A stretch of 64,000 nucleotides of DNA. It comes from Pseudomonas jinjuensis (GTDB taxonomy: Bacteria > Pseudomonadota > Gammaproteobacteria > Pseudomonadales > Pseudomonadaceae). This document shows positions 1 through 11,774 of this stretch, piece by piece. Made by a program: the position numbers and the translations under genes. Under the pieces are notes generated by a model that saw nothing but the letters and a program-made list of their open reading frames with translations, made no database searches and had not been told where the DNA came from. Position 1 is the first letter of the stretch; the number at the start of each line of letters is the position of its first letter. The stretch is taken from contig NZ_FNIJ01000010.1 of assembly GCF_900103845.1 (NCBI RefSeq), forward strand, positions 124,001 to 188,000, given 5' to 3'.

Positions 1-969
1 CACTGCGGACCGCACCACGAGCTGGAACTGGCCCTCGCCGAATTCACCGGCCGGCCACGCGCGCTGCTGTTTTCCACCGGCTACATGGCCAACCTCGGCG
101 CGGTCACCGCGCTGGTGGGCAAGGGCGACACGGTGCTGGAAGACCGCCTCAACCACGCCTCGCTGCTGGACGCCGGCCTGCTCTCCGGCGCGCGTTTCTC
201 GCGTTACCTGCACAACGACGCGACGAGCCTCGCCTCGCGTCTGGAGAAGGCCGAGGGCAATACCCTGGTGGTGACCGATGGCGTGTTCAGCATGGACGGC
301 GACCTTGCCGACCTGCCGGCCATCTGCGCGGCTGCGCGGAAGAAGGGGGCCTGGGTGATGGTCGACGACGCCCATGGCTTCGGCCCGCTGGGCGCCAACG
401 GCGGCGGCATCGTCGAGCATTTCGGCCTGGGCATGGACGACGTGCCGGTGCTGGTCGGCACCCTCGGCAAGGCTTTCGGCACCGCCGGCGCCTTCGTCGC
501 CGGCAGCGAGGAGCTGATCGAGACGCTGATCCAGTTCGCCCGTCCCTACATCTATACGACCAGCCAGCCACCGGCGGTGGCCTGCGCCACGCTGAAGAGC
601 CTGGAACTGCTGCGCAGCGAAGGCTGGCGCCGCGAGCATCTGGACAAGCTGATCGCGCGCTTCCGCAAGGGTGCCGAAGACATCGGCCTGACCCTGATGG
701 ACAGCTTCACGCCAATCCAGCCGATCCTCATCGGCGGCAGCCGCCAGGCCGTGGAGCTGTCCGCCGAGCTGCGCGGGCACGGCATCATGGTCGGGGCGAT
801 CCGTCCGCCGACCGTGCCGGCCGGCAGCGCGCGCCTGCGCGTGACGCTTTCCGCCGCTCACAGCGAAGCGCAGGTCGACCGCCTGCTCGACGCCCTGGCC
901 GACAGCTGGCAGCGGGTGTCCGCTAGTCTTCTCGCAGAAATCGAAGGCGAGGAGGGTGACGATGCGTGA
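1..969 (+). CDS. bioF: 8-amino-7-oxononanoate synthase, 5' end outside window
   Basis: This is the C-terminal 322 residues of a PLP-dependent alpha-oxoamine synthase that condenses pimeloyl-ACP (or -CoA) with L-alanine in biotin synthesis. The frame is open from base 1 and the start lies outside the window; family members are about 385-400 residues, so roughly 70-80 are missing. Visible signatures are the HCGPHHELE segment at the edge, the [11 protein letters not shown] segment that contacts PLP, and the [10 protein letters not shown] motif with the Schiff-base lysine near base 470. The stop overlaps the start of bioH by 8 bases, so translation is probably coupled. Identity is secure from the motifs and the bioFHCD order. 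Confidence 0.97.
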   Translation, partial: HCGPHHELELALAEFTGRPRALLFSTGYMANLGAVTALVGKGDTVLEDRLNHASLLDAGLLSGARFSRYLHNDATSLASRLEKAEGNTLVVTDGVFSMDGDLADLPAICAAARKKGAWVMVDDAHGFGPLGANGGGIVEHFGLGMDDVPVLVGTLGKAFGTAGAFVAGSEELIETLIQFARPYIYTTSQPPAVACATLKSLELLRSEGWRREHLDKLIARFRKGAEDIGLTLMDSFTPIQPILIGGSRQAVELSAELRGHGIMVGAIRPPTVPAGSARLRVTLSAAHSEAQVDRLLDALADSWQRVSASLLAEIEGEEGDDA

Positions 970-1687
970 CCAACTGATTCTGCTGCCCGGCTGGGGCCTG
1001 GGCTGTGCGCCACTGGAACCGCTGCGCGAGGCGCTGCTGGAGCAGGCGCCACATCTCAACGTACAGATCGAACCGCTGCCCGCTATCGGCGAGGCCGCGG
1101 ACTGGCTGGATGAACTGAACGACAGCATTCCCCACGATGCCTGGCTCGCCGGCTGGTCGCTGGGCGGCATGCTCGCCGCCGAACTGGCCGCGCGGCGTGG
1201 CGAAGCCTGCCGCGGGCTGGTCACCCTGGCCGCCAACGCCTGCTTCCGCCAGCGCGACGACTGGCAGGCGGCGATGGCGAACGCCGTCTTCGAGGACTTC
1301 TTCGAAGCCTTCCTGCTCGACCCGGCGCAGACCCTGAAACGCTTCACCCTGCTGGTCAGCCAGGGCGCCCGCGATGCCCGCACCCTGGCGCGCCAGCTGC
1401 AGGTGGCGCTGCCGCAGCTGGACAGCGAGGCGCTGTCCGCCGGCCTGCAACTGCTCGGCCAACTGGATACCCGCCAGGCGCTGCACAACTACCCGGGCCC
1501 GCAGCTGCACCTGTTCGCCGGCAACGACGCGCTGGTCCCGGCGTCCGCCGCCGAGGCGCTGCTGGAGTGGCTGCCGGACGTGGAGGTGAGCGTGGTCGAA
1601 GGCGCCAGCCACGGCCTGCCGCTGGAGCGGCCGGACGAGGTGGCGACCGCGATCCTGCGTTTCATGCGAGAGGGCGAGGATGTCTGA
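962..1687 (+). CDS. bioH: Pimeloyl-ACP methyl ester carboxylesterase BioH
   Basis: An alpha/beta hydrolase of 241 residues that removes the methyl ester from pimeloyl-ACP after chain building, ending the BioC-protected stage. The nucleophile elbow GWSLGG has Ser at about residue 66; the acid lies in GNDALVP and the catalytic His in ASHGLP near the C-terminus. I chose the ATG at 962 because a GGAGG at 951-955 is correctly spaced from it; a GTG at 956 sits directly on that ribosome binding site. It overlaps bioF by 8 bases and bioC by 8 bases, so bioF-bioH-bioC form one translationally coupled unit. Confidence 0.96.
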   Translation: MRDQLILLPGWGLGCAPLEPLREALLEQAPHLNVQIEPLPAIGEAADWLDELNDSIPHDAWLAGWSLGGMLAAELAARRGEACRGLVTLAANACFRQRDDWQAAMANAVFEDFFEAFLLDPAQTLKRFTLLVSQGARDARTLARQLQVALPQLDSEALSAGLQLLGQLDTRQALHNYPGPQLHLFAGNDALVPASAAEALLEWLPDVEVSVVEGASHGLPLERPDEVATAILRFMREGEDV

Positions 1688-2486
1688 TCTGTCGGTCGCG
1701 ACCCAGGGCGTGCTGCCGGACAAGCGCCAGGTCGCCGCGTCCTTCTCCCGCGCGGCGGAGACCTACGATGCCGTCGCCGAACTGCAGCGCGGGGTGGGCG
1801 AAAGCCTGCTGGCGCGCTTGCCGGCCATCGCGCCGCAGCGCTGGGTCGATCTCGGTTGCGGCACCGGCTATTTCAGCCGGGCGCTGGGCCGGCTTTTCCC
1901 CGCGGCCGAAGGCCTCGCCGTGGACATCGCCGAAGGCATGCTGCGGCATTCCGCCAGCCTCGGTGGCGCGCGCCATTTCATCGGTGGTGATGCCGAGAGC
2001 CTGCCGCTGCGCGACGAGAGCTGCGACCTGGTGTTCTCCAGCCTGGCCATCCAGTGGTGCGCGAACCTGCCGGCGGTGCTGGCCGAGGCGCGGCGCGTGC
2101 TGCGTCCGGGTGGCGTGTTCGCCTTCAGCAGCCTGTGCGTCGGCACCCTCGGCGAGCTGCGCGAGAGCTGGCAGGCGGTAGATGGCTTCGTCCATGTGAA
2201 CCGTTTTCGCCCCTTCGCCGAATACCAGCAGCGCTGCCCCGACAGCGGGCTGCAGGTGCTGGAGTTATCCACAGAGGATCGCGTGCTGCATTTCCCCGAC
2301 CTGCGCAGCCTGACCCACGAACTCAAGGCCCTCGGCGCGCACAACCTCAACCCCGGCCGCCCCGGCGGGCTGACCGGCCGCGAGCGCATCCGCGCGCTGA
2401 TCGCCGCCTACGAGCGCTTCCGCCAGCCGGAAGGGCTGCCGGCGACCTACCGGGTGGTCCACGCCATTTTGCGTAACCCCCTGTAG
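1680..2486 (+). CDS. bioC: Malonyl-ACP O-methyltransferase BioC
   Basis: A SAM-dependent methyltransferase of 268 residues that methylates malonyl-ACP so that fatty acid synthase can build the pimelate chain of biotin. The SAM-binding glycine motif DLGCGTGYF is at about residues 57-65, followed by VDIAEGML (motif II) and the acidic GDAESLPL segment. The ATG overlaps the bioH stop in the same way bioH overlaps bioF. Length and neighbours agree with BioC. A palindromic REP element follows immediately after the stop. Confidence 0.95.
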   Translation: MSDLSVATQGVLPDKRQVAASFSRAAETYDAVAELQRGVGESLLARLPAIAPQRWVDLGCGTGYFSRALGRLFPAAEGLAVDIAEGMLRHSASLGGARHFIGGDAESLPLRDESCDLVFSSLAIQWCANLPAVLAEARRVLRPGGVFAFSSLCVGTLGELRESWQAVDGFVHVNRFRPFAEYQQRCPDSGLQVLELSTEDRVLHFPDLRSLTHELKALGAHNLNPGRPGGLTGRERIRALIAAYERFRQPEGLPATYRVVHAILRNPL

Positions 2487-2537
2487 GAGCGGCCCATGGC
2501 CGCGACCTTGCAATCGCGGGCATGGCCCGCTCCTACA
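2483..2537. repeat. REP-type palindromic repeat
   Basis: The arms GTAGGAGCGG and CCGCTCCTAC with internal GGCCATGG-like symmetry form a long imperfect hairpin in the bioC-bioD gap. This GTAGGAGC...GCTCCTAC class is a common Pseudomonas REP. Members of related families recur near 23.4, 27.4 and 30.4 kb here. Confidence 0.85.
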
Positions 2538-2580
2538 ACATGCCCGCGCAATGCGTGGGATCGATGAGTCGAGAGCTGAA

Positions 2581-3270
2581 ATGCCCCACGCCTACTTCAT
2601 CGCCGGCACCGATACCGAAATCGGCAAGACCACCATCGCCTGCGGCCTGCTGCATGCCGCGCGGATGGCCGGGCTGTCCACCGCCGCGGCCAAGCCGGTG
2701 GCGTCCGGCTGCGAACGCACCGCAGCCGGGCTGCGCAATTCCGACGCGCTCGCCCTGCTCGGCGAGTGCTCGCTGCCGCTGGGCTATTCCCAGGTGAATC
2801 CCTATGCATTCGAGCCGCCTGTCGCGCCGCACCTGGCGGCGCGGGAAGTCGGCATCAAGCTCACCGCGGCCGGGCTGTTCGAGCCGGTGCAGAAGGTGCT
2901 GGAGCTGGGCGCCGATTTCACCCTGGTGGAGGGCGCGGGCGGCTGGCGCGTGCCGCTGAGCGGCGAGGAAAGCCTGTCCGACCTGGCGATCCGCCTCGGC
3001 CTGCCGGTGATCCTGGTGGTCGGAGTGCGCCTGGGCTGCATCAACCACGCGGTGCTCAGCGCCGAAGCGATCCTGCGCGACGGTCTGCCGCTGGCCGGCT
3101 GGGTCGCCAATATCGTCGAGCCTTCCACCTCGCGCATCGAGGAAAACCTCGCCACCCTCGCCGAACGCCTGCCCGCCCCCTGCATCGGCCGCGTGCCGCG
3201 CCTGCCGCAGGCGACTCCGGCTGCCGTCGCCGACCATCTCGACCTCGATATCCTCGACCTCTCCCTCTGA
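2581..3270 (+). CDS. bioD: ATP-dependent dethiobiotin synthetase
   Basis: BioD closes the ureido ring of dethiobiotin from 7,8-diaminopelargonate, CO2 and ATP. The product from ATG 2581 is 229 residues, the usual size. A P-loop GTDTEIGKT is at residues 9-17, the K-P-V-A-SG segment follows at about 39, and VEGAGGW carries the Mg/ATP-binding acidic residue. An in-frame upstream ATG at 2551 would add ten residues unlike the family, so I prefer 2581. bioD is separated from bioC by a REP element and is followed by a strong terminator, marking the end of the biotin operon. Confidence 0.95.
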   Translation: MPHAYFIAGTDTEIGKTTIACGLLHAARMAGLSTAAAKPVASGCERTAAGLRNSDALALLGECSLPLGYSQVNPYAFEPPVAPHLAAREVGIKLTAAGLFEPVQKVLELGADFTLVEGAGGWRVPLSGEESLSDLAIRLGLPVILVVGVRLGCINHAVLSAEAILRDGLPLAGWVANIVEPSTSRIEENLATLAERLPAPCIGRVPRLPQATPAAVADHLDLDILDLSL

Positions 3271-3284
3271 TCCTTTCCGCGCCC

Positions 3285-3313
3285 ACGAAAAGCCCGTCCG
3301 CCGGGCTTTTCGT
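3285..3313 (+). terminator. Terminator after bioD
   Basis: A perfect 12-bp stem (ACGAAAAGCCCG / CGGGCTTTTCGT) with a 5-base loop ends 43 bases after bioD. The T-rich right arm suits intrinsic termination of the biotin operon. Confidence 0.85.
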
Positions 3314-3363
3314 GTTGGGCTTTACTTGTCAGGAAAGGGGTGGCTGGAATGGTACTGGCGTGT

Positions 3364-3379
3364 CTGACTGGCTGGTCAG
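3364..3379. promoter_or_regulatory. Palindrome upstream of the acyl-CoA dehydrogenase promoter
   Basis: A perfect inverted repeat CTGAC-N6-GTCAG lies just upstream of the -35 hexamer at 3389. Size and position suit a regulator operator, but I do not know the protein. Confidence 0.4.
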
Positions 3380-3388
3380 TCTTCATGC

Positions 3389-3418
3389 TTGACAAGGCAT
3401 TGCGCTGATACGTATGTT
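3389..3418 (+). promoter_or_regulatory. Predicted sigma70 promoter of fadE1
   Basis: A consensus -35 TTGACA at 3389-3394 and a -10 TATGTT at 3413-3418 are separated by 18 bp. The fadE1 start is 123 bases downstream. The PsrA-type operator begins at the base after the -10, so a bound repressor would cover the transcription start. Confidence 0.6.
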
Positions 3419-3434
3419 TCAAACGCCTGTTTGA
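3419..3434. promoter_or_regulatory. PsrA-type operator (TCAAAC-GCCT-GTTTGA)
   Basis: A perfect inverted repeat TCAAAC/GTTTGA with a 4-base spacer matches the known PsrA consensus (G/C)AAAC-N2-4-GTTT(G/C). PsrA is the TetR-family fatty-acid sensor that represses beta-oxidation genes in Pseudomonas. The P. aeruginosa counterpart of the gene downstream (PA0506) is reported in the PsrA regulon. Confidence 0.75.
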
Positions 3435-3540
3435 TTGTCGGGGCGCCGTGCGCGCCGACTGGGCGGCCGGGAATCATCCCGCACTGCGACCGCGAGGCCG
3501 GTCACCCATTTACCAGAACCCTTCGTAGAGGTTTACCGCT

Positions 3541-5346
3541 ATGCCCGAATACAAGGCCCCTTTGCGTGACATCCGTTTCGTTCGTGACGAGCTGCTCGGC
3601 TACGAAGCGCACTACCAGAGCCTGCCTGGCGCCCAGGACGCCACTCCGGACATGGTCAACGCCATCCTCGAAGAAGGCGCCAAGTTCTGCGAACAGGTGA
3701 TCGGCCCGCTGAATCGCGTCGGCGACCAGGAAGGCTGCACCTGGACTGCGGAAGGCGTGAAGACCCCGACCGGCTTCAAGGAAGCCTACCAGCAGTTCGT
3801 CGAAGGCGGCTGGCCGAGCCTGGCCCATGACGTCGAGCACGGCGGCCAGGGCCTGCCGGAATCCCTCGGCATGGCGATCAGCGAGATGATCGGCCAGGCC
3901 AACTGGTCCTGGGGCATGTACCCGGGCCTGTCCCACGGCGCGATGAACACCCTGAGCGCCCACGGCACTCCCGAGCAGCAGCACACCTACCTGACCAAGC
4001 TGGTTTCCGGCGAGTGGACCGGCACCATGTGCCTGACCGAGCCGCACTGCGGCACCGACCTGGGCATGCTGCGCACCAAGGCCGAACCCCAGGCCGACGG
4101 CAGCTACAAGGTCACCGGCACCAAGATCTTCATTTCCGCCGGCGAACACGACATGGCCGACAACATCGTCCACATCGTGCTGGCCCGCCTGCCCGACGCC
4201 CCGCAGGGCACCAAAGGCATCTCCCTGTTCATCGTGCCGAAGTTCCTGCCGAATGCCGAAGGCGGCGTAGGCGAGCGCAACGGCGTGAGCTGCGGTTCCA
4301 TCGAGCACAAGATGGGCATCCACGGCAATGCCACCTGCGTGATGAACTTCGATGCGGCCACCGGCTTCCTGATCGGCCCGCCGAACAAGGGCCTGAACTG
4401 CATGTTCACCTTCATGAACACCGCCCGCCTGGGTACCGCGCTGCAGGGCCTGGCCCACGCCGAAATCGGTTTCCAGGGTGGCATCGCCTACGCCCGCGAG
4501 CGCCTGCAGATGCGTTCCCTGACCGGCCCGAAGGCTCCGGAAAAGGCCGCCGACCCGATCATCGTGCATCCGGACGTGCGCCGCATGCTGCTGACTGCCA
4601 AGGCTTTCGCCGAAGGCAACCGCGCGCTGCTGTACTTCGCCGCCAAGCAGGTCGACATCGTCCAGCGCAGCCAGGACGAAGAGCAGAAGAAAGCCGCTGA
4701 CGCGATGCTGGCCTTCCTCACCCCGATCGCCAAGGCGTTCATGACCGAAGTCGGCTTCGAAGCCGCCAACCACGGCGTGCAGATCTTCGGCGGCCACGGC
4801 TTCATCGCTGAACACGGCATGGAGCAGAACGTCCGCGACAGCCGTATCTCCATGCTGTACGAAGGCACCACCGGCGTGCAGGCCCTCGACCTGCTGGGCC
4901 GCAAGGTGCTGATGACCCAGGGCGAGGCGCTGAAGGGCTTCACCAAGGTCGTGCACAAGTTCTGCCAGGCCAACGAAAGCAACGACGCCGTCAAGGAATT
5001 CGTCGCCCCGCTGGCGCAGCTGAACAAGGAGTGGGGCGAACTGACCATGAAGGTCGGCATGGCCGCCATGAAGGACCGCGAGGAAGTCGGCGCCGCCTCG
5101 GTGGACTACCTGATGTACTCCGGCTACGTGACCCTGGCCTACTTCTGGGCCGACATGGCCCGCCTGGCCGCCGAGAAGCTGGCCGCCGGCACCAGCGAGG
5201 AAGCCTTCTACAAGGCCAAGCTGCAGACCGCGCGCTTCTACTTCCAGCGCATCCTGCCGCGTACCCGCACCTACGTGGCCACCATGCTGTCCGGCGCCGG
5301 CAACCTGATGGACATGGCCGAGGAAGATTTCGCCCTCGGCTACTGA
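3541..5346 (+). CDS. fadE1: Acyl-CoA dehydrogenase, FadE1-like (PA0506 type)
   Basis: A 601-residue FAD-dependent acyl-CoA dehydrogenase that makes the first double bond in fatty acid beta-oxidation. It is longer than the 380-400 residue medium-chain family because of an N-terminal extension and a C-terminal domain typical of the large Pseudomonas FadE proteins. FAD-site motifs include [24 protein letters not shown] and [17 protein letters not shown]. The catalytic Glu is expected in LYEGTTGVQ. An AGAGG ribosome site precedes the ATG. It has its own promoter with a PsrA operator and a strong terminator. It is a paralogue of the next gene. Chain-length preference cannot be read from the sequence. 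Confidence 0.9.
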   Translation: MPEYKAPLRDIRFVRDELLGYEAHYQSLPGAQDATPDMVNAILEEGAKFCEQVIGPLNRVGDQEGCTWTAEGVKTPTGFKEAYQQFVEGGWPSLAHDVEHGGQGLPESLGMAISEMIGQANWSWGMYPGLSHGAMNTLSAHGTPEQQHTYLTKLVSGEWTGTMCLTEPHCGTDLGMLRTKAEPQADGSYKVTGTKIFISAGEHDMADNIVHIVLARLPDAPQGTKGISLFIVPKFLPNAEGGVGERNGVSCGSIEHKMGIHGNATCVMNFDAATGFLIGPPNKGLNCMFTFMNTARLGTALQGLAHAEIGFQGGIAYARERLQMRSLTGPKAPEKAADPIIVHPDVRRMLLTAKAFAEGNRALLYFAAKQVDIVQRSQDEEQKKAADAMLAFLTPIAKAFMTEVGFEAANHGVQIFGGHGFIAEHGMEQNVRDSRISMLYEGTTGVQALDLLGRKVLMTQGEALKGFTKVVHKFCQANESNDAVKEFVAPLAQLNKEWGELTMKVGMAAMKDREEVGAASVDYLMYSGYVTLAYFWADMARLAAEKLAAGTSEEAFYKAKLQTARFYFQRILPRTRTYVATMLSGAGNLMDMAEEDFALGY

Positions 5347-5364
5347 TTTGCTCCGCACTGGAGA

Positions 5365-5394
5365 AAGGCCCGCCAATCTTGGCGGGCTTTTTTT
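5365..5394 (+). terminator. Terminator after fadE1
   Basis: A GCCCGCC/GGCGGGC stem with a 6-base loop is followed by seven T residues, 20 bases after the stop of fadE1. Confidence 0.9.
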
Positions 5395-5540
5395 ATTTCC
5401 GTGGCGGGCAAATGGGTGTGACCAATGTGTGAATATCTGGTCATGCAATGACGCTACGTTTCGCAATAGTTGTAGGTGTAAGCTCCGTAGCAATACGCGT
5501 TCGCGTAATCCATCAGCCGTCGTTTGTTCGAGGAATTCCC

Positions 5541-7319
<1,779 letters not shown>

Positions 7320-7330
7320 GATTGCACCCC

Positions 7331-7359
7331 AGAGCCCTCTCTCATTGAGAGAGGGCTCT
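7331..7359. terminator. Bidirectional stem-loop between fadE2 and nirN
   Basis: A perfect 13-bp stem AGAGCCCTCTCTC / GAGAGAGGGCTCT with a 3-base loop lies in the 45-bp gap between convergent genes. The T-run is weak on both sides, but position and stem strength suggest a shared terminator. Confidence 0.7.
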
Positions 7360-7364
7360 AACCC

Positions 7365-8846
7365 TCAATGTGATGTCCCTTCTGCATACTCGATCTTGTT
7401 GCCGACGTTGTACTTGCCGGACGGCTTGTTCATCGGCAAGCGCTTCACCTCTTTCAGCGTGCGGGCGTCATAGACCACCAATGCACCCTGCGTGTCCCAG
7501 ACGCTGAGCAGCGCATAGCGCCCGTCGCGGGTGAACTCGACGTGGCCGGCGGTCTTGCCGGGCATGGGCTGCAGGCGGTGGGCGATTTCCAGGCTCTGCT
7601 TGTCGATCAGCAGGATCTCGTCGTTCTTTCTGCCGAGGAAGGTGTCGGTCCAGGCATAGGGCGAATCGGCATGGCTGCGCATGAAGAAGCCGGGGCCTCC
7701 GGTTTCGATTTCCTTGATCGGCTTCCAATCCTGCAGATCGATGACCGAAACGACGCCGCGGCTGATGTTGGGCGTGGCGAAAACCCAGCGGCCGTCGCGC
7801 TGCCAGTAGATACCCGAACCCAGGTGTGGCATGCCCGACAGGGGGATTTCGGCAACCTTTTCGCCATTGTCGAGATCGATGACTTCGCCGCCTTTGGCCT
7901 GCCGTGAGCTGCCCAGCAGGTAGCGGTAGTCCGGAGTGAAGGAGAAGTCGTCGAGATAGTCCTGGACCTCCAGGCGTCTCGGGATGGTCGGTTCCTGGCC
8001 CGCGTAGGGCAGTTCCCACAGTTCGTGCACGTCCTTCAGCGCTACCACGAAGCTGTGCCGGGGCGGGGCGGTGTATGCCGCACTGACCCGCGATGGCTTG
8101 CCGGCCCGGTCCTGCGCGGGAATCACGCGCACCAGCGAAAGGTCGCGGCCATCCAGCAGCACCAGGTTCCCCGGCAGGTAATTGCCCACCAGCACCCAGC
8201 GGCCGTCGTCGCTGACCGCAAGGTTGCGGGTGTTCAGCCCGGCGCGAATCTCGGCAACCGTCTTCAGGTTGTACAGGTCGTAGAGGGTGATCCAGCCGTC
8301 GCGCGAGGCGAAATACACGAAACGGCCGTCCGGCGAGAATTTCGGTCCGCCGTGCAGTGCGTAGCGGGAGGCGAAACGGCTGAGCGGTTCGAAGCTGTCG
8401 CCGTCGAGGATGGTGACATGGTGATCGCCGGACTCGACCACGACGAACAGGTTCAGCGGGTCGCTTCGATAGGTGGGGTGCGCAGGCAGGCTGTCCGGCG
8501 CATTGGCGATGACATGGCTGGCGCGTATGTCGGCGGCCTCCCAGCGCGGAGGCCTGGCTGGCGGCTGGTAGAGATAGGCGACCAGGCTGTCGATCTGGCC
8601 GTCGTCGAGTTGCCCGGCGAAGCCGGCCATCTGGGTTGCCGGGCGGCCATTGCGGATCACTGCGCGGACCTGCTCAGGCTTCAGCCGTCCGAGGCTTTCC
8701 GGCAGCAGCGCCGGGCCGCTCGCGCCGAGTCGTGCATTGCCGTGGCAGGCCTGGCAATGCTGCTGGTAGAGCTGTTCGGCAGCATTCTCGCCGGCATGGA
8801 CGATGGCGGCAAACAGGTACAGTGCCAGCGAAGCGATCAGGCGCAT
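7365..8846 (-). CDS. nirN: NirN, cytochrome c / d1-type protein of heme d1 maturation
   Basis: A 493-residue periplasmic protein related to NirS. A signal peptide ([18 protein letters not shown]) is followed by a c-type heme motif CQACH at about 31-35, then an eight-bladed propeller that binds d1-type heme. NirN performs the last oxidation of dihydro-heme d1 and helps pass the cofactor to NirS. I chose the ATG at 8846: the frame runs further upstream, but only antisense to codons of nirE, and the signal peptide fixes the start. It overlaps nirE by 10 bases. It is the last gene of the nir operon. Confidence 0.94.
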   Translation of the reverse strand: MRLIASLALYLFAAIVHAGENAAEQLYQQHCQACHGNARLGASGPALLPESLGRLKPEQVRAVIRNGRPATQMAGFAGQLDDGQIDSLVAYLYQPPARPPRWEAADIRASHVIANAPDSLPAHPTYRSDPLNLFVVVESGDHHVTILDGDSFEPLSRFASRYALHGGPKFSPDGRFVYFASRDGWITLYDLYNLKTVAEIRAGLNTRNLAVSDDGRWVLVGNYLPGNLVLLDGRDLSLVRVIPAQDRAGKPSRVSAAYTAPPRHSFVVALKDVHELWELPYAGQEPTIPRRLEVQDYLDDFSFTPDYRYLLGSSRQAKGGEVIDLDNGEKVAEIPLSGMPHLGSGIYWQRDGRWVFATPNISRGVVSVIDLQDWKPIKEIETGGPGFFMRSHADSPYAWTDTFLGRKNDEILLIDKQSLEIAHRLQPMPGKTAGHVEFTRDGRYALLSVWDTQGALVVYDARTLKEVKRLPMNKPSGKYNVGNKIEYAEGTSH

Positions 8847-9664
8847 AACTCTGCCTCGCTGGCCGGCCGGGTCAGGGACGGTTGCTTGAGACAGGAGAGC
8901 ATCGCTTCGTCGAACAGGGCCACCACCTTGCCGATCACGATCAGCGTGGGCGGCTTGAACTGCTGCTGCGCGGCCAGTTGCGGGAGATTCCACAGTTCGC
9001 CGCGGACTACCTGCTGTGTGCTCTGGGTGCCCTGGCTGATCAATGCGGCGGGGGTGGTCGTGGGCAGGCCGTGTTCCATCAGTTGCCGGGCGATCTCGCC
9101 GAGATTGCCCAGGCCCATGTAGAACACCAGGGTCTGGCGTTCGCAGGCCAGCTTTTCCCAGTCCAGCAGCAGGCGGCCGTCGTTCTGCAGATGGCCGGTG
9201 ACGAACACGCAGGACTGGGCCAGTTCGCGGTGGGTCAGCGGGATTCCTGCGTAGGTGGTGCAGCCGGAGGCGGCGGTGATGCCGGGCACCACCTGGCAGG
9301 GAATGCCGTGGCGCAGGAGGGTTTCCAGCTCTTCGGCGCCGCGGCCGAAGATGAACGGATCGCCTCCCTTGAGCCGCACCACGCGCCGCCCGCTGTGCGC
9401 CAGGCCGAGCAGCAGCAGGTTGATTTGTTCCTGCGGCAGGCTGTGGAAGCCACTGCGCTTGCCGACATAGTGCAGTTCGCACCCTTTCGGCAACACCCCG
9501 ATGAGCTCGTCGGCCACCAGGCGGTCATGGACGACCACGTCAGCCTGCTGCAGCAGACTCCAGGCCCTCAGGGTGAGCAGGCCGGGATCGCCGGGACCGG
9601 CGCCGATCAACGCGACGCTGCCGGGTTCGAGGGTTGCACCGAACAACTGGGAAGGAAGATCCAT
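8837..9664 (-). CDS. nirE: Uroporphyrinogen-III C-methyltransferase NirE
   Basis: A SUMT of 275 residues that methylates uroporphyrinogen III to precorrin-2, the first committed step toward heme d1. Typical motifs are [16 protein letters not shown] near the N-terminus, [23 protein letters not shown] and PGITAASG. I chose ATG 9664, which has GAGGCAGG eight bases upstream. A TTG at 9688 is the alternative and would overlap nirJ by 14 bases. The gene sits between nirJ and nirN as in P. aeruginosa. Confidence 0.94.
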   Translation of the reverse strand: MDLPSQLFGATLEPGSVALIGAGPGDPGLLTLRAWSLLQQADVVVHDRLVADELIGVLPKGCELHYVGKRSGFHSLPQEQINLLLLGLAHSGRRVVRLKGGDPFIFGRGAEELETLLRHGIPCQVVPGITAASGCTTYAGIPLTHRELAQSCVFVTGHLQNDGRLLLDWEKLACERQTLVFYMGLGNLGEIARQLMEHGLPTTTPAALISQGTQSTQQVVRGELWNLPQLAAQQQFKPPTLIVIGKVVALFDEAMLSCLKQPSLTRPASEAELCA

Positions 9665-9674
9665 ATCGCCTGCC

Positions 9675-10853
9675 TCATACGGCCTCAAGGGGAATTCGAC
9701 GGGGCTCGACCAGCCCGATTTCCGTGTCGCTCAGGTGGCATCCGGGGTCCTCGCCCCACAGGTCGCCATCCGCCCAGGCGCGGGTCCGGGTATTGCCATT
9801 GCAGATGTCCAGCCAGCGGCACGCTGCACACCGGCCTCCGACATGGCGCGGATGCTGGCGCAGTTGCTGGAGCAGCGCGGCGGGCCGTTCGAACCACAGT
9901 TCGGCGAAGCGCTGCTGGCGTACGTTGCCGACGCTGTGATGCCACCAGTAGGTGTCGGGATGCACGTTGCCGGTGTTGTCGATGTTGGCGATGCCCGCGC
10001 CGGAGGCATTGCCGCCCCAGTTCCGCAGCATCCGCTGCAGACGGTCCAGCTGCCGGGGGCGACGGCGTTCCACCCAGGCGAGCAGCAGCACGGCGTCGGC
10101 GTCGTTGTTGCCGGTGACGAAGTCGCTGTCGCATCCCGTGCGGATGTCTTCGTCGGCGTGGCTGAAGAGCAGTTCCACCGCCTCGCGGGCGCGCTGGTGA
10201 TGGGCGTCGAGCTTGCGGCTGCGGCGTCCGCGTCCGCTGTAGTTGAGGTGGGAAAGATAGAACTTCTGCACGTGCAGTTCGCGCATCAGGTCGAGCAGCG
10301 CCGGCAGTTGCGGGGCGTTCTCCTCGGTCAGGGTGGTGCGCATGCCGACGCGGATGCCGGCCTCCCGGCACAGGCGCATGGCGCCCAGGGCGCTATCGAA
10401 GCTTCCGACCTGCCGGCGGAAACGGTCATGGGTTTCCCGCAGGCCGTCGAGGCTGATGCCGACGTAATCGAACCGGGCATCGACGATGCGCTGGATGTTC
10501 CGCGAGTCGATCAGGGTCCCGTTGCTGGACAGCGCGACGAGCATTCCGTGTTGCCGGGCGTGGGCGGCGATTTCGAACAGGTCGGGGTGCAGCAGCGGTT
10601 CGCCGCCGGAAAGGATCAGGACACGGACGCCTGCGCTGTGCAGGTCATCGATGCCCCGCAGGATTTCAGGCGTGGACAGCTCGTCCCGGAAGGTGCTGTC
10701 GGCCGAGGTGGAATAGCAGTGCCTGCAGGTCAGGTTGCAGCGACGCAGCAGGTTCCAGATCACCACGGGTGGGCGGGGCGTACCGGTAGGCGCGGCGTGG
10801 GCGCCTTCCTCCGGCATCTCCAGGCTGCGCAGGTAATGGCTGATTCTCAGCAT
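9675..10853 (-). CDS. nirJ: Radical SAM protein NirJ of heme d1 synthesis
   Basis: A 392-residue radical SAM enzyme of the PqqE/SPASM type. The cluster motif is CNLTCRHC at about 39-46, followed by the GGEPLL SAM motif. A second cysteine-rich region ([11 protein letters not shown]... and a final DPGCH) fits an auxiliary Fe-S cluster. NirJ removes the two propionate side chains of didecarboxysiroheme on the way to heme d1. It overlaps nirH by 7 bases. Confidence 0.95.
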   Translation of the reverse strand: MLRISHYLRSLEMPEEGAHAAPTGTPRPPVVIWNLLRRCNLTCRHCYSTSADSTFRDELSTPEILRGIDDLHSAGVRVLILSGGEPLLHPDLFEIAAHARQHGMLVALSSNGTLIDSRNIQRIVDARFDYVGISLDGLRETHDRFRRQVGSFDSALGAMRLCREAGIRVGMRTTLTEENAPQLPALLDLMRELHVQKFYLSHLNYSGRGRRSRKLDAHHQRAREAVELLFSHADEDIRTGCDSDFVTGNNDADAVLLLAWVERRRPRQLDRLQRMLRNWGGNASGAGIANIDNTGNVHPDTYWWHHSVGNVRQQRFAELWFERPAALLQQLRQHPRHVGGRCAACRWLDICNGNTRTRAWADGDLWGEDPGCHLSDTEIGLVEPRRIPLEAV

Positions 10854-11356
10854 GTCCGCTCCTCAGGCAGGCGCAGTCCGGTTTTCTTCAGGATGTGGCT
10901 GCTGACCAGCATGTCGTCGGCCCGACAGCTTTCGTCCAGGAGTACGCGGATCTGCCGGCGATAGTCATCGATTTCCTCGCGGCTGCGGCCGTGAACCATG
11001 GCGAACAGGTTGTAGGGCCAGCCGGGCAGGTGCCGCGGGCGTCGGTAGCAGTGGCTGACGAAGGGCAGGATGCCGACGATGCGGCCATACCGATCTACGA
11101 GTTGGTCGTCGACGTCCCACACGGTCATGCCGTTGTGTCGGTAGCCCAGACGGTAGTGATTGGGTACGGCGGCGATCCGGCGGATGATGCCGGCGTGCTG
11201 CAAGCGGCGGATCAGGGCGAGGGTTTCCGCAGGGGACAGTTGCAGCTGTTCCGCCAGCCACTCCCAGGGTTCGCTGACCAGCGGCAGGCCGGCCTGTGTC
11301 AGCGCGATCAGGCGGCGGGCGAACAACTGGTCAGAGGGGGAAATGCAGACCGACAT
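10847..11356 (-). CDS. nirH: Siroheme decarboxylase subunit NirH
   Basis: A 169-residue Lrp/AsnC-like protein, one of four related subunits (NirD, L, G, H) of siroheme decarboxylase. It begins with a winged-helix-like part (TLALIRRLQHAGIIRRIAAVPNHYRLGY) and ends with an RRPRHLPGWPYNLFAMVHG segment shared with NirL. The enzyme removes two acetate carboxyls from siroheme; the fold resembles a regulator, but the role is enzymatic. GGAGG precedes the ATG. It overlaps nirG by 26 bases. Confidence 0.92.
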   Translation of the reverse strand: MSVCISPSDQLFARRLIALTQAGLPLVSEPWEWLAEQLQLSPAETLALIRRLQHAGIIRRIAAVPNHYRLGYRHNGMTVWDVDDQLVDRYGRIVGILPFVSHCYRRPRHLPGWPYNLFAMVHGRSREEIDDYRRQIRVLLDESCRADDMLVSSHILKKTGLRLPEERTC

Positions 11357-11774
11357 GATAGGTAGCCTCCTTGGGCAGCGAGAGCACCGGCAATCCGGTT
11401 TCGTCTTCCAGGCGGGCGAGGGTCGCGGCCATCTGTTCGGGGCTTGCGCAGGCCAGGACGAACCACATGTTCAAGTGGTGCTCGCGCCGATAGTTGTGCG
11501 CCACCTCCGGCATGGCCTGCAGATGCGCGGCGACTTCATCGAAGCGGTCTCCCGGGACGCTCATGGCGGCCAGGGTGAAGGCGCCGCCAAGCGGCTCGAT
11601 GTCGAACATGGGGCCGAAACGGGTCAGCGTTCCGTCGTCCAGCAGGCGTTGCAGGCGCGCCAGCAGTTCCTCTTCGCTGCACTCCAGTTGCTTCGCCACC
11701 CCGGCGTACGGGTGAGGTTCCAGCGGCAGACCGTACTGCAGTCGGTCGAGCAGGCGTCGGTCGAGATCATCCAT
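11331..11774 (-). CDS. nirG: Siroheme decarboxylase subunit NirG
   Basis: A 147-residue AsnC/Lrp-like subunit with a winged-helix segment ([15 protein letters not shown]) and the [16 protein letters not shown] segment it shares with NirD. NirG pairs structurally with NirD, as NirH does with NirL, in heme d1 synthesis. It overlaps nirH by 26 bases and nirL by 8 bases, which implies tight translational coupling. Confidence 0.92.
   Translation of the reverse strand: MDDLDRRLLDRLQYGLPLEPHPYAGVAKQLECSEEELLARLQRLLDDGTLTRFGPMFDIEPLGGAFTLAAMSVPGDRFDEVAAHLQAMPEVAHNYRREHHLNMWFVLACASPEQMAATLARLEDETGLPVLSLPKEATYHVGLHFPL

Noticed and set aside
8846-9482. A longer nirN start that extends into nirE.
   Set aside because: The extension would remove the signal peptide that a periplasmic cytochrome needs and lies in another frame over nirE.
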